From a bacterium (lineage in GTDB: Bacteria > Chloroflexota > Dormibacteria > UBA8260 > Bog-877), in assembly GCA_021802115.1 (NCBI GenBank), contig JAKABA010000003.1, positions 20,776-84,775 on the forward strand: a stretch of 64,000 nucleotides of DNA, given 5' to 3'. The notes under the pieces are model-generated. The model saw only the letters and a program-made list of their open reading frames with translations. It did not search any database and was not told the DNA's origin. Numbering within the stretch: position 1 is the first letter of the stretch; the number at the start of each line of letters is the position of its first letter. This document shows, one piece after another, positions 50,406 through 59,208 of this stretch. A program made the position numbers and the translations under genes.

Positions 50406-50437
50406 ATTCTCACAGATCCAGCGGTGCTGGTGTCAAG
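50406..50437 (-). promoter_or_regulatory. Candidate promoter of the complex I-like operon
   Basis: On the minus strand TTGACA (50436-50431) and GAGAAT (50411-50406) are 19 bases apart. The -35 is embedded in CTTGACACCAGCACC, identical to the sequence at the LppX-like promoter. The leader would be about 90 bases. Confidence 0.4.
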
Positions 50438-50544
50438 TCCCCAGATCGCGGACCCTCATCTGCCCGGTGCGGCTCTCCGGCCTTGGCCCGGGGCAAGCAC
50501 CAACCCGGCCCGCCATCGGGCCGGGCCGGCGGGGGCCGGACGGG

Positions 50545-51306
50545 TCAGCGCTCCTGCATGGTGGGCCGAACCAGGATCTCGTTCAGCGCCACGTGCCGGG
50601 GCCGGGTCACGGCGTATACCACGGCGTCGGCGATGTCGCTCGACCGCAGCGGCTCCAAGGTGCCGAAGGTGCCCCTGATCGTCTGCTGAACCTCCGGTCG
50701 ATTGTGGCCGACCAGCTCGGTGGCGACCACCCCGGGCTCGACGATCGTCACCCGGACGTGGCGGGCGGTCACCTCCTGCCGCAGGGACTCGCTGAAGGCG
50801 CCCACGCCAAACTTGGTGGCATTGTAGACGGCGCTCCCCTGGCGGGCGAGCCGGCCGGCCACCGAGCTCACATTCACCACGTCGGCCACCTGGCGGGGAG
50901 CGCCGCTGGCCGCCTGCATGAGGTGGGGCAGGCCGGCGTGAGTGCAGTAGAGCAGGCCCAGCAAATTCAGCTGCACCATCCGCCGCCACTCGTCGGTGGG
51001 GGCGTCCAGGACCGGGCCCAGCAGCATCACGCCGGCGTTGTTGACCAGGGTGTCCAGACGGCCGAACTCCGCCACCGTGCGGGCCACCATCTGGCCGACC
51101 TCATCCTCCTCGGTGACATCGACCTTGAGCACCAGCGCCCGGCTGGGCCCCCCGAGCTTCGCCGCGAGCGACTCCAGCCGGTCAGCGCGGCGCGCCGCGA
51201 TGGCCACCTGCGCTCCTTCCGCGGCCAGGGCGAGCGCGGTGGCCTCTCCAATTCCGCTCGAGGCGCCCGTCACCAATGCCACCGTTCCTGCAAGCGCACC
51301 CACCAT
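50545..51306 (-). CDS. Short-chain dehydrogenase/reductase (classical)
   Basis: AGGAGG four bases before the ATG at 51306 fixes the start; the frame upstream is noise. The 253-residue enzyme has TGASSGIG for NAD(P), NNAG, catalytic Ser in NVSSVAG and the intact YNATK pair. RR after AIAA suggests NADP preference. Substrate unknown. It lies upstream of, and in line with, the complex I-like operon, but a 234-base spacer with its own promoter separates them. Confidence 0.92.
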   Translation of the reverse strand: MVGALAGTVALVTGASSGIGEATALALAAEGAQVAIAARRADRLESLAAKLGGPSRALVLKVDVTEEDEVGQMVARTVAEFGRLDTLVNNAGVMLLGPVLDAPTDEWRRMVQLNLLGLLYCTHAGLPHLMQAASGAPRQVADVVNVSSVAGRLARQGSAVYNATKFGVGAFSESLRQEVTARHVRVTIVEPGVVATELVGHNRPEVQQTIRGTFGTLEPLRSSDIADAVVYAVTRPRHVALNEILVRPTMQER

Positions 51307-51647
51307 CGAACCTCCTGGCGGCCGGCGACGGCCGCTGCGTGACCGGGGATGGGAACCGGGCTGCGCCAGGCGACCCTGTAGAACCACCCGAAATACCTTC
51401 GGCGGCCCGGCAACCGCGCCGGGCGACCGGACCGTGAGCTCAAAGCGAGCCCGAATCCAGACTACGCCCAGTGGGGCCGGGCCGGCTCCCCTGCGCCAAA
51501 CGGGCAGGGCGACATCTGGATCGAAGAGCCCGGCGCAGCACCGCCACCTTCGGCCTGCCGATGGGCGAGGCTGGTCGCCTGGGCGCCCGGTTGGGCGTCG
51601 GGCCGGCTCCTGGCAGCGCCCGGATCGGTCGCGATCCGGGGCCGAAT
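51307..51647. other. Intergenic stretch between the permease and SDR genes
   Basis: I see no gene, hairpin or promoter of note here apart from the SDR ribosome site at its left edge. Overlapping open frames on both strands have the Arg/Pro-rich look of GC-rich noise. Confidence 0.4.
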
Positions 51648-53471
51648 TCAATCGTCATGCAGGGGCAAGACCAGCTTGGCCACCACCACGTTGCGGTGCC
51701 GCCTCAGGGCGGCCGAGAGGACCAGGTCCAGGTGGTTGTGGAGCGCGGCATGCCACCAGCGCCGGGGCAACAGCACCGGGATCAGGACTACCACCCGCCG
51801 GGTCGGCGACGGCTTGAGGGATCCGATGTAGCGTAGCAGTGGGCGCGCCACGGAGTGGTACTGGGAGCGCAGCACGACCAGTGGAACTCCGGGGTCCCAA
51901 CGCTGCCACTCCTGCTCCAGGGACGCCTGGCGCTGGTCGTGGTCGGCGAATACCACCGTCACCGCGGTCACCTGATCGCTCATGGAGAGCGCTTGCGAGA
52001 TGGCCTCGCGGGTGAGCTTGGAGATGTCCGTGAAGGGGACCACCACGATGCTGGTGGCGCGCCGGGGCTTGGCCGGCGTCTGGCCCCGCCGCAACTCTCG
52101 GGCGACCCCTGTGTAGTAATGGTTGATCCGCACGAACAGCAGGATCAGCAGCGGCAGCACCACCACCACCACCCACGCCCCCTCCCGGAACTTGGTGAGC
52201 ACGAAGATCAAGGTGGAGGCCCCGCTGGCGACCGCGCCCAGGCCGTTGACGGCCGAGCGCCAGTGCCATCCTGGTGAGCGCGCCTGCCACCAGTGCCGAA
52301 CCATGCCCGCCTGGGCCAGGGTGAAGCCCGTGAAGACCCCGATCGCAAAGAGGGGAATCAGGGAGTCGGTGTTGCCGCCGGTCGCGATCAACAGGACCGC
52401 CGCCAGCACCGCCAGCACCCAGATGCCGTTGTTGAAGACCAGCCGGTCTCCCCGGATGGCGAAGGCGTGGGGCAGCCGGTCGTCGCCTGCCAGCAGGCTG
52501 GCCAGCACCGGCAGGCCGCCAAAGGAGGTGTTGGCCGCCAGCGCCAGCACCAGGGTCACCAGGATCGAGATGGCGTCGAACACCCAGCCGCGGCCGATGC
52601 TGTAGGCGACGATCTGGTTGAGGACGGCGTCTCCGGCCCGAGGCTGCACATGGAAACGCTGCACCAGGGCGGCCAGTCCCAGCAGCATCGCCGCCAGCAG
52701 AATCCCCAGGAGGAGTTCGGTCTGGCGAGCGGTGTTCACCCGGGGCTTGCGGAAAAGGGGAACGCCGTTGGCGATGGCCTCGACGCCGGTCAGAGCGCTG
52801 CAGCCGGCGGAGAACGCCTGCAGCACCAGCAGGATCCCCACCGCCTGGAGGTCGCGGACGGCAACCTGGGAGGCTCCCGATGGATGCAGATGGGGAGCGA
52901 AGGGGTGGATCAGCCCGATCCCGATCACAGCGAGAATGGCCAGGATGAAACCGAGGGTGGGAATCAGGAAGGCTCTAGCGCCCTCGGCCAGGCCACGTAG
53001 GTTGACGAAGGCGACCAGCCCCAGGATCACTATGCAGATGACCAGGGTGTAGGGATAGAGCCCGGTGAAGGCGGAGGTGAGCGAGCCCACCCCGGCCGCG
53101 ATCGACACCGCCACGGTCAGGGTGTAATCGACGATCAGCGCCGCTCCTGCCAGCAGTGAGAGCGGGCGGCCCAGATTGGCCCGGGCGACCGCGTAGGCGC
53201 CACCCCCTCCGGGGTAGGCCACGATCACCTGGGTGTAGGAGACGACCAGAAGCACCAGCAGGGCGACGATGGCCAGGCTGATCCAGGGCGCCACTCGCAG
53301 GGCGGCCAAGCCACCCGCTCCGAGGGCCAGCAGCAGCGCCTGCGGGCCGTAGGCCACCGAGGTGAGGGCATCGAGGGAGAGGGCGGAGAGGCCCTCCACG
53401 GGGCTGATCTCCTCCTGTCTGGCCTGGCTCGACCGCAGTGGACGCCCCAGCAATGTGCGCCCAAGACCCAT
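51648..53471 (-). CDS. APC-family permease, KimA/YdaO-like
   Basis: The ATG at 53471 after GAAGGGG gives 607 residues. About 12 helices carry APC features: SALSLDALTSVAYGPQALLLAL in helix 1 and YPGGGGAYAVARANLG in helix 2/3. A soluble C-terminal domain (about 470-607) has VVVPFTDISKLTREAISQALSMSD, as in KimA, a high-affinity potassium importer controlled by c-di-AMP. Potassium import is thus the best guess; amino-acid transport is the alternative. I looked for a c-di-AMP riboswitch in the 160-base leader and did not recognise one. Confidence 0.85.
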   Translation of the reverse strand: MGLGRTLLGRPLRSSQARQEEISPVEGLSALSLDALTSVAYGPQALLLALGAGGLAALRVAPWISLAIVALLVLLVVSYTQVIVAYPGGGGAYAVARANLGRPLSLLAGAALIVDYTLTVAVSIAAGVGSLTSAFTGLYPYTLVICIVILGLVAFVNLRGLAEGARAFLIPTLGFILAILAVIGIGLIHPFAPHLHPSGASQVAVRDLQAVGILLVLQAFSAGCSALTGVEAIANGVPLFRKPRVNTARQTELLLGILLAAMLLGLAALVQRFHVQPRAGDAVLNQIVAYSIGRGWVFDAISILVTLVLALAANTSFGGLPVLASLLAGDDRLPHAFAIRGDRLVFNNGIWVLAVLAAVLLIATGGNTDSLIPLFAIGVFTGFTLAQAGMVRHWWQARSPGWHWRSAVNGLGAVASGASTLIFVLTKFREGAWVVVVVLPLLILLFVRINHYYTGVARELRRGQTPAKPRRATSIVVVPFTDISKLTREAISQALSMSDQVTAVTVVFADHDQRQASLEQEWQRWDPGVPLVVLRSQYHSVARPLLRYIGSLKPSPTRRVVVLIPVLLPRRWWHAALHNHLDLVLSAALRRHRNVVVAKLVLPLHDD

Positions 53472-53631
53472 GGCAGCCCCTTCGATCAGACGTTGACTGG
53501 ACGCACCCACCTCACAACTGAGGTGACCAAGCCGACAAGCGGTTGGTCAGGAGGTTAGCGCCTCGGGAAAGCGGCCTTGGTCCAGGAACTCGCCCCGGAC
53601 CGGAGCGCGTCCGCCGCGATCTGAGCCTGGG

Positions 53632-55020
53632 CTAGCCGAGTGGTGGGGGAAGAGGCGTGGACAGGCCGGCGGCCGCACCGTAGATCCACTCGGGATGGCC
53701 CTGCCACGCCGGGTCCTGGCGGCGCCGGCTGGGCTCGGTCTCCCGCATCAGAACAATCACGATGGCTCCCGACAGCCCCATCAGGAACGCCATGGCCCAG
53801 AACGCCGCGACCAGGCCGAAGGCAAGCGCCAGTCCACCCAGCACCAGCGGACCCACGGCATAACCCCCGTCCCGCCAGAAGCGGTAGACACCCAGGGCGC
53901 CTCCCCGCCATGCGGGATGGGCCACGTCGCCGACGGCCGAGATGAGGTTGGGATACACCAGGGCCATGCCCACGCCCATCAGGGCACTCGCGCCCAGCCA
54001 CGGACCGAGGCCGGACGTGATTGGTATCAGGGCCACCGCCGCACCGACGGTGAGAATTCCGCTGGCGATCGGCAGCCGTCGGCCCACGCGATCGGCCAGC
54101 GCGCCGGTGGCGACCTGCCCCAGGCCCCACACCCACGCATAGACCCCAACCACGAGACCGACCTGTAAGAGGGAGAGCCCGCGCTGCAGTAGGTAGAGCG
54201 GGAAGAACCCGATCACCAAGCTGTCCGCGAACTTGTTGAGGAATCCCCCCTGGCAGACGGCAAGCATGCTGCGGTCGTGCCAGCTCATGTAGACGGCCAG
54301 GCGGCCCAGCCCGGGGCTCGCATCAGCCCCTGGCATGGGGCCAGCGGCGGCCGGCGAGGTGGTCGCCGCAGCAGCCGCCCTGAGCTCACTCTCCGCCCGG
54401 GCGAAGGGCAGCGTCTCCCGGGTTGGCCAGATCGTGATCGCCGCCCCCAAGCCCACAATTCCCAGCGCCAACAAGTACGGTGCCGGGCGCAGGCCGTAGC
54501 TGACGACCAACAACCCGGCGGCGAAGCCCCCCAGACCGACCCCGACGTACCCCGCGGCCTCGTTGATCCCAACCGCCAGGCCCCGATTCACGGGTCCCAC
54601 CAGATCGATCATGGCGGTCACCGACATGGTCCATGTGAGTGCCTGGTTCACCCCCAGAAACATGTTGGCGACCAGCACCCAGATCCAGTTCTGGGCAAAG
54701 ATGATCAGGACGGCGTACGGCACCGCGAAGCCCCATCCCGCCAGCAGCAGCAGCTTGCGGCCGCGGCGGTCCGACAGCCGGCCAGATACCAGGTTCATTA
54801 TCGCCTTGACCACGCCGAAGGCGGAGACGAAGGAGACCGTGTAAAGCACCGAGGTCACCCCGAAGGCATGCTGGGCCAGGGGCGGCAGAGCGACGCGCTC
54901 GACCCCGATGGTGGCTCCCACCATCATGGTAAGGAGGGCCAGCAGACTGAACTGGAACCAGTTCTGACGGAGCCCGTGGATGCGAAGGACGGACTGGCCA
55001 GGCTTCAACGTGCGCCCCAC
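53632..55020 (-). CDS. MFS transporter in the ArsR-rhodanese operon
   Basis: The 462-residue protein has 12 helices and the MFS loop SGRLSDRRGRKLLL between helices 2 and 3 and ALADRVGRRLPIA between 8 and 9. A Pro/Ala-rich cytosolic loop separates the two halves. GTG at 55020 is used; a TTG four codons in, after GGGG, is possible. It lies 54 bases downstream of the ArsR-rhodanese gene and is likely co-regulated with it, so it may export or import a sulfur, metalloid or metal compound sensed by that regulator. Confidence 0.88.
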   Translation of the reverse strand: MGRTLKPGQSVLRIHGLRQNWFQFSLLALLTMMVGATIGVERVALPPLAQHAFGVTSVLYTVSFVSAFGVVKAIMNLVSGRLSDRRGRKLLLLAGWGFAVPYAVLIIFAQNWIWVLVANMFLGVNQALTWTMSVTAMIDLVGPVNRGLAVGINEAAGYVGVGLGGFAAGLLVVSYGLRPAPYLLALGIVGLGAAITIWPTRETLPFARAESELRAAAAATTSPAAAGPMPGADASPGLGRLAVYMSWHDRSMLAVCQGGFLNKFADSLVIGFFPLYLLQRGLSLLQVGLVVGVYAWVWGLGQVATGALADRVGRRLPIASGILTVGAAVALIPITSGLGPWLGASALMGVGMALVYPNLISAVGDVAHPAWRGGALGVYRFWRDGGYAVGPLVLGGLALAFGLVAAFWAMAFLMGLSGAIVIVLMRETEPSRRRQDPAWQGHPEWIYGAAAGLSTPLPPPLG

Positions 55021-55074
55021 TCGCGGCCACCGGGCGACCAGAACGGCAATCGAACCTGAAGGGTCGCCTGCGGC

Positions 55075-55740
55075 TCAGCCGGCCCCAACCGCCACCTCAC
55101 GGCCCGCGATCGACCACTCCGGGAAGCCTTCCTTCAGCCGCCTGGCGGCGATGCCAGCACGCCGCATCAGAACCACCGCTTCCCCAGAGAAGACGCAGTA
55201 GGGGCCCCGGCAGTAGGCGACTACCTCCCGGTCGTTGGGGAGCTCGCCGAGGCGGTCCTCCAGCTCATCAACCGGGAGCGAGATCGCCCCCGCGATGTGA
55301 CCCGCCAGGTACTCCAACGACGGGCGGACATCGATCAGCACTACGTCGCCCACCTCAATCCGACGCTCCAGCTCCTGCTGGTCGACTGGCTCCAGTGGGT
55401 CCGGTTGCCCGAAGTCCTCCGCCACCACCAGCGAGACCTCGGGGATCCGATCAGCGGCCAGCTGCCGCAGCGAAAGCCATAACTCGGCGACCTCGGTCCC
55501 GGCCACTCGATAGCGGACCTGGGTGCCAGCCCGGCGCCGCTCGACTAGGTGGGTCCGGTGCAGCACCTGGAGATGCTGAGACGCGTTCTGCAGGGTCAGG
55601 CGTGCCTCCTGAGCCAGCTCCTCGACGCCGCGTTCACCCTGGCAGAGCAGGTCCAACAACTCCAGACGGTGTCCATTGGCCATCGCTTGGCCGGCGCGCG
55701 CAAGCTGTTCGTAGAGTCGGTCCTTGAATAATCCATTCAT
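55075..55740 (-). CDS. ArsR-type repressor fused to a rhodanese domain
   Basis: The 221-residue protein has an ArsR winged helix (1-95: RLELLDLLCQGERGVEELAQEARLT, recognition helix QNASQHLQVLHRTHLVERRR) and a rhodanese domain (about 118-215) with active-site Cys in YCRGPYCVF. Such fusions sense reactive sulfur species or arsenic compounds by Cys persulfidation. The ATG has no Shine-Dalgarno; CATAAT ends six bases before it, so the mRNA is probably leaderless. A perfect inverted repeat covers the -10 and the start codon, an excellent autorepression site. The MFS gene follows in the same operon. Confidence 0.92.
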   Translation of the reverse strand: MNGLFKDRLYEQLARAGQAMANGHRLELLDLLCQGERGVEELAQEARLTLQNASQHLQVLHRTHLVERRRAGTQVRYRVAGTEVAELWLSLRQLAADRIPEVSLVVAEDFGQPDPLEPVDQQELERRIEVGDVVLIDVRPSLEYLAGHIAGAISLPVDELEDRLGELPNDREVVAYCRGPYCVFSGEAVVLMRRAGIAARRLKEGFPEWSIAGREVAVGAG

Positions 55741-55752
55741 AAGTGGATTATG
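55728..55752 (-). promoter_or_regulatory. ArsR-type operator over the -10 box and start codon
   Basis: ATAATCCA (55728-55735) and TGGATTAT (55744-55751) form a perfect 8-8-8 inverted repeat. It includes the -10 CATAAT (55752-55747) and the ATG (55740-55738). Binding would block both polymerase and leaderless translation initiation. Confidence 0.65.
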
Positions 55753-56005
55753 CTAGTACCACTGTCGGCCCGCGTGGCCGCCGCCTGAAGGTGGACCGGG
55801 CCCACCATGGCTATAGCTCCCCTTCTAAGACGAGCAAACCTTTCCGCCCTGCCAAGCGTTGAAGCGGCTATGACGACAACTTCGGGGTGCCGCCAGAACC
55901 TGACGCCGCAGTTACGACCTGGGGCCGAGAGGTCACCGGAAGTCGGTGACGGTCATGCTGAGCGGCGAAGTGCAACGCGCGAACCAGTCCCGCCGGGAGT
56001 CGTCC

Positions 56006-56641
56006 ATGACTAGCGCCACCTGGGACCAGCGCTTTGCCGAACGGCCCTGGAGCAGCCAACCCGACCCCCTCCTGACCGCCCTGGCGGACGGGCTGCCACC
56101 GGGGCGGGCCCTAGACCTCGGCTGCGGCCCCGGGCGCAACGCCATCTGGTTGGCGCAGCGGGGATGGCGGGTGAGCGGAGTCGACAGTTCCCGAGTCGGC
56201 CTGGACCAGGCGCGGGATCGGGCCGCCGCCGCCGGCGTTCGCCTGGAGCTTGTGCTCGCCGATCTTCACACCTATCCCGTGCCGGACGCGGCCTTCAACC
56301 TAGTCGTGGTCGCCAATCTGCATCCCGGACCAGGGGGTCTGACCGAGATCCTGGCAAGGGCTGTGGTCGGCCTGATCCCAGGGGGCCGCCTGTTCGTGGT
56401 CGGCCACCACCTGGACAACCTCGGCCTCGACGGCCCGGACGACCCGGCGTTGCTGTACACGGTGGCGGGGTTGGCGGCCGAACTCCCCGACAGCCTCGCC
56501 GTCGACCGCTTGGAGCGGGTCGAGCGGGACCCTGGGCACCGAAATGGAGCCCCGGACGCAGCCGTGTTGCTATGGGGCCACCGCCCAGCGGCCGGGGGCG
56601 GGGCGGCTCCGGCACCAGCGAGGCCCCACGATGAGCCCTGA
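56006..56641 (+). CDS. SAM-dependent class I methyltransferase (paralogue 2)
   Basis: The ATG at 56006, six bases after GGGAG, gives 211 residues; the frame starts 20 codons earlier without a site. Motif I is ALDLGCGPGRNAIWLAQRGW, then GVDSSRVGLDQAR, LADLHTYPVPD and NLVVVANLHPGP. The segment GHHLDNLGLDG is shared with the protein at 20875-21528, as are the N-terminal WSSQPDPLL and the C-terminal VDRLERVER region. The two are clear paralogues. It is divergent from the ArsR-rhodanese operon. Confidence 0.88.
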   Translation: MTSATWDQRFAERPWSSQPDPLLTALADGLPPGRALDLGCGPGRNAIWLAQRGWRVSGVDSSRVGLDQARDRAAAAGVRLELVLADLHTYPVPDAAFNLVVVANLHPGPGGLTEILARAVVGLIPGGRLFVVGHHLDNLGLDGPDDPALLYTVAGLAAELPDSLAVDRLERVERDPGHRNGAPDAAVLLWGHRPAAGGGAAPAPARPHDEP

Positions 56642-56724
56642 AGTCCGCCCCGGGAAGCGCGACCGTCCCGGCTGCGACGGACGCCCCCTCCGCCCCTGGT
56701 TCCGGGCCTTAATCGCTTGGTCCC

Positions 56725-59055
56725 ATGATCAACCCACGACTACTCGCCACCCCCGACATGACACCCACTGACCCCAACTCGGATCGCCCTGATCGGGGGG
56801 CGCGGCGATGGCGCGGCCGCCGGGGTCGACTGGCGGTGGCCGCCATGCTGGCTCTGGCGATAGCAGCCGGCAGCGAGTGGGCCATCGCCAGGCCCGGTAC
56901 TCAGCCGGCAGCCGCCAGCTCCGAATACACCAACCTGGCGACCGAGGCGGTGGGCGGCACCTGGTCCTGGCCCACGGGCGAGGCGAACTCTGACCCATTG
57001 GCCCTAAGGGAGAGCGCCTACACGTTGGAGCTGGTCCGGACCACCGGGATGCTCACCGTCCAGGCCCGGACCGGCACCTTCTCCTTCCCCCTGACGGCTC
57101 TGGTGGGGCGGGCGGCGCTGCCCCAGGGGGCCTACTTTGTGGCCACCACGGACGGGTCGGAACTGAGCCTGTACGCATTCGCCCGCCAGGGGTTGCTGCT
57201 GGAGAAGGCGCGCGTGCTGGCCCACCCGGACTTCTTCACCATCGACTTCAGCGCACGGCTGGGCAGGGACCCGTTCGTGGGGGCCACCTTCTTCAGCAAT
57301 GGCGAGGTGGGGCTGCCGCAGGCATTCCTCCACAACGCCTTCAGCCCAGATCCCGTGAGCCCCTCTCTGTCGCCCACGCCGACCACCTTCCTGGGAGTCC
57401 ACGCCCCACTCCCAACCGCCCCCTTCGCTCCGCCCCCGTTCGACCTCCAATTTCACACCGGCAGCGGGTGGGCCGGCTTCGGGCTGGTCCAGGTGCCCAA
57501 CGCCACCGCGCTCTCCCTGACCGCGCGGGGCGGCATCAGCGTCAACTACCCCCTCGGCCTGCTGGCACGGATCAAGGACCAGGGAGCGGGCGGTCGGGTG
57601 TCCCCTCCCGCCGGGGTACCAGGTCAGCCTGGAAGCGGCGCGTGGTTGGGCTTCCCCGCCTTCGTGGTCAACCTTGCCGACACGACCTCGCAGGGGCTGA
57701 CCGCATATCACGACGCTCTAGCTCAACTGGGGGAGGCGCCGGTGGCGGCGCCTCCGGGGCGGCGGCCCGCCTGGTGGTCGCAGCCGATGGTGGACACCTG
57801 GGGCCAGCAGCTGGTGACGGGGGCGAGCCGGGACTCGCCCAAGTTCACCGCAGCCTGGGTGCGCAGCTTCGTCGCCGGCTGGCGGCAGCAATTCGGAGTC
57901 GACCATTTCACCCTCGTGATCGACGCCCAGTGGCAGGCCAAGCTGGGACACACCACCCCCAGCTCCAGATTCGGCGGGGTCGCCGGGATGCGGCGGCTGA
58001 TCCAGGAGCTTCACGCCGAAGGGGTGAAGGTGATGCTCTGGTGGCCGCTCTGGAAGAACCAGACCGTGCCCGGCCAGCACCTCGGGGTCGATCCCACCGC
58101 CCCGGGGTTCCAGGCCCAGATCTCCCGCCAGATGGCAGCCCTGCTGGGCACCGGGCCCAATGCCCTGGGGGCCGACGGGCTCAAGCTCGACTGGGGATTC
58201 CTGGTACCCCCGCCCAGCCAGGAGCACCTGTCGCGACCGCAGCTGGGGATCGGGGCGGCGCTGCTGTTGCGCTACATGACCGAGCTCTCGCGGGCCGCCT
58301 GGAAGGCGAACCCCGGAGCCGTGGTCGACGGCAGCGCGGTCGCTCCCCAGTTCGGAGGCACCCAGGACACGCTGCGGCTCTACGACGCCCACAGCGCCTC
58401 CACCTGGAGCTACCGGGCCGCCCTGGTCAGCGCGGTGGACCCCCTCAGCCAGATCGATGGCGACGGCTGGGCGCTGACCGGCCCACAGGCGGTCACCCAC
58501 ATCGTGGAGAGTGTGGTTTTCGGCGTCCCCGCGATCTACTACTCGACCAGGTGGTCGGGCGGTCAGCCCATCCGCCGAAGCCTGGCCAGGGCCCTCGGCG
58601 CCCTGCTGGCGGTCGGCCAGGAGCGTGGCCAGGGCCAGGCGACTCTGCTCCAGAGTGGTGGTTGGACCTACCAGGTGGGCAGCCAGGTCACCGCGCGGAC
58701 CCTGGCCAACTCGCACGGCCTGGTGGTCTACCACTACGCGCACGGCCGCTGCCGCAGCGCCACCGTGATCAGCGCGGTGAGCACCCAGGTGAGTGTGCCC
58801 AACTGTGACGGTCTGGCCCTGAGGTCAATTCTGGAGTCCTCCACCAAGAGTCCGCGGCTGGACCGCGATGGAGGCAGCACCAGTTTCACGGTCGCGGCCG
58901 GCGTCCGCTACCAGCTGACGTTCGGCGCCACCCGACATCGGCGTCGGATCCCCGTGGTCAAGCAACCGGTTCCGACCAGCCCCTCCGCCGGACTTGTCTA
59001 CAGCGCTGGAAGCCAGCAGCCCGCGGCCCCGATCCAGGCGCACCCTACCCCCTGA
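56725..59055 (+). CDS. Secreted glycoside-hydrolase-like protein (GH36/GH31-type barrel)
   Basis: The 776-residue protein has an Arg-rich N-terminus (RRWRGRRGR) and one hydrophobic segment (about 36-56). A beta-rich domain (about 70-330) precedes a TIM barrel (about 345-620). Barrel strands end in acidic residues as in clan GH-D/GH31 enzymes: HFTLVIDAQW, VKVMLWWP and GLKLDWGF, where Asp489 in K-x-D would be the nucleophile, with Asp535 in VVDGSAV near the acid/base place. A C-terminal beta domain follows. Substrate unknown; alpha-galactoside-like sugars are possible. A second ATG 11 codons in is an alternative start. Confidence 0.78.
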   Translation: MINPRLLATPDMTPTDPNSDRPDRGARRWRGRRGRLAVAAMLALAIAAGSEWAIARPGTQPAAASSEYTNLATEAVGGTWSWPTGEANSDPLALRESAYTLELVRTTGMLTVQARTGTFSFPLTALVGRAALPQGAYFVATTDGSELSLYAFARQGLLLEKARVLAHPDFFTIDFSARLGRDPFVGATFFSNGEVGLPQAFLHNAFSPDPVSPSLSPTPTTFLGVHAPLPTAPFAPPPFDLQFHTGSGWAGFGLVQVPNATALSLTARGGISVNYPLGLLARIKDQGAGGRVSPPAGVPGQPGSGAWLGFPAFVVNLADTTSQGLTAYHDALAQLGEAPVAAPPGRRPAWWSQPMVDTWGQQLVTGASRDSPKFTAAWVRSFVAGWRQQFGVDHFTLVIDAQWQAKLGHTTPSSRFGGVAGMRRLIQELHAEGVKVMLWWPLWKNQTVPGQHLGVDPTAPGFQAQISRQMAALLGTGPNALGADGLKLDWGFLVPPPSQEHLSRPQLGIGAALLLRYMTELSRAAWKANPGAVVDGSAVAPQFGGTQDTLRLYDAHSASTWSYRAALVSAVDPLSQIDGDGWALTGPQAVTHIVESVVFGVPAIYYSTRWSGGQPIRRSLARALGALLAVGQERGQGQATLLQSGGWTYQVGSQVTARTLANSHGLVVYHYAHGRCRSATVISAVSTQVSVPNCDGLALRSILESSTKSPRLDRDGGSTSFTVAAGVRYQLTFGATRHRRRIPVVKQPVPTSPSAGLVYSAGSQQPAAPIQAHPTP

Positions 59056-59083
59056 GCGCTCCTCTACCGGTTCGGACGGCGGT

Positions 59084-59103
59084 GGCCCTGGGGTGACAGG
59101 GCC
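59084..59103 (+). terminator. Small stem-loop after the glycoside-hydrolase-like gene
   Basis: GGCCCT (59084-59089) and AGGGCC (59098-59103) pair around eight bases, 29 bases after the stop. It is weak and lacks a T run. Confidence 0.25.
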
Positions 59104-59208
59104 GCAGGTCAGGAGATGTAGCCCATCTCAACTGAGCCCAAGCCGTCCGGCCAAAGCTCGGCTCAAGGGCGTGGGCCTGGGGGACATAGGGCGCTCGGGC
59201 CCGGGGCG

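Noticed and set aside
53472..53631. c-di-AMP riboswitch in the leader of the KimA-like gene
   Set aside because: I looked for the conserved elements of the ydaO motif and did not recognise them in the 160-base spacer.
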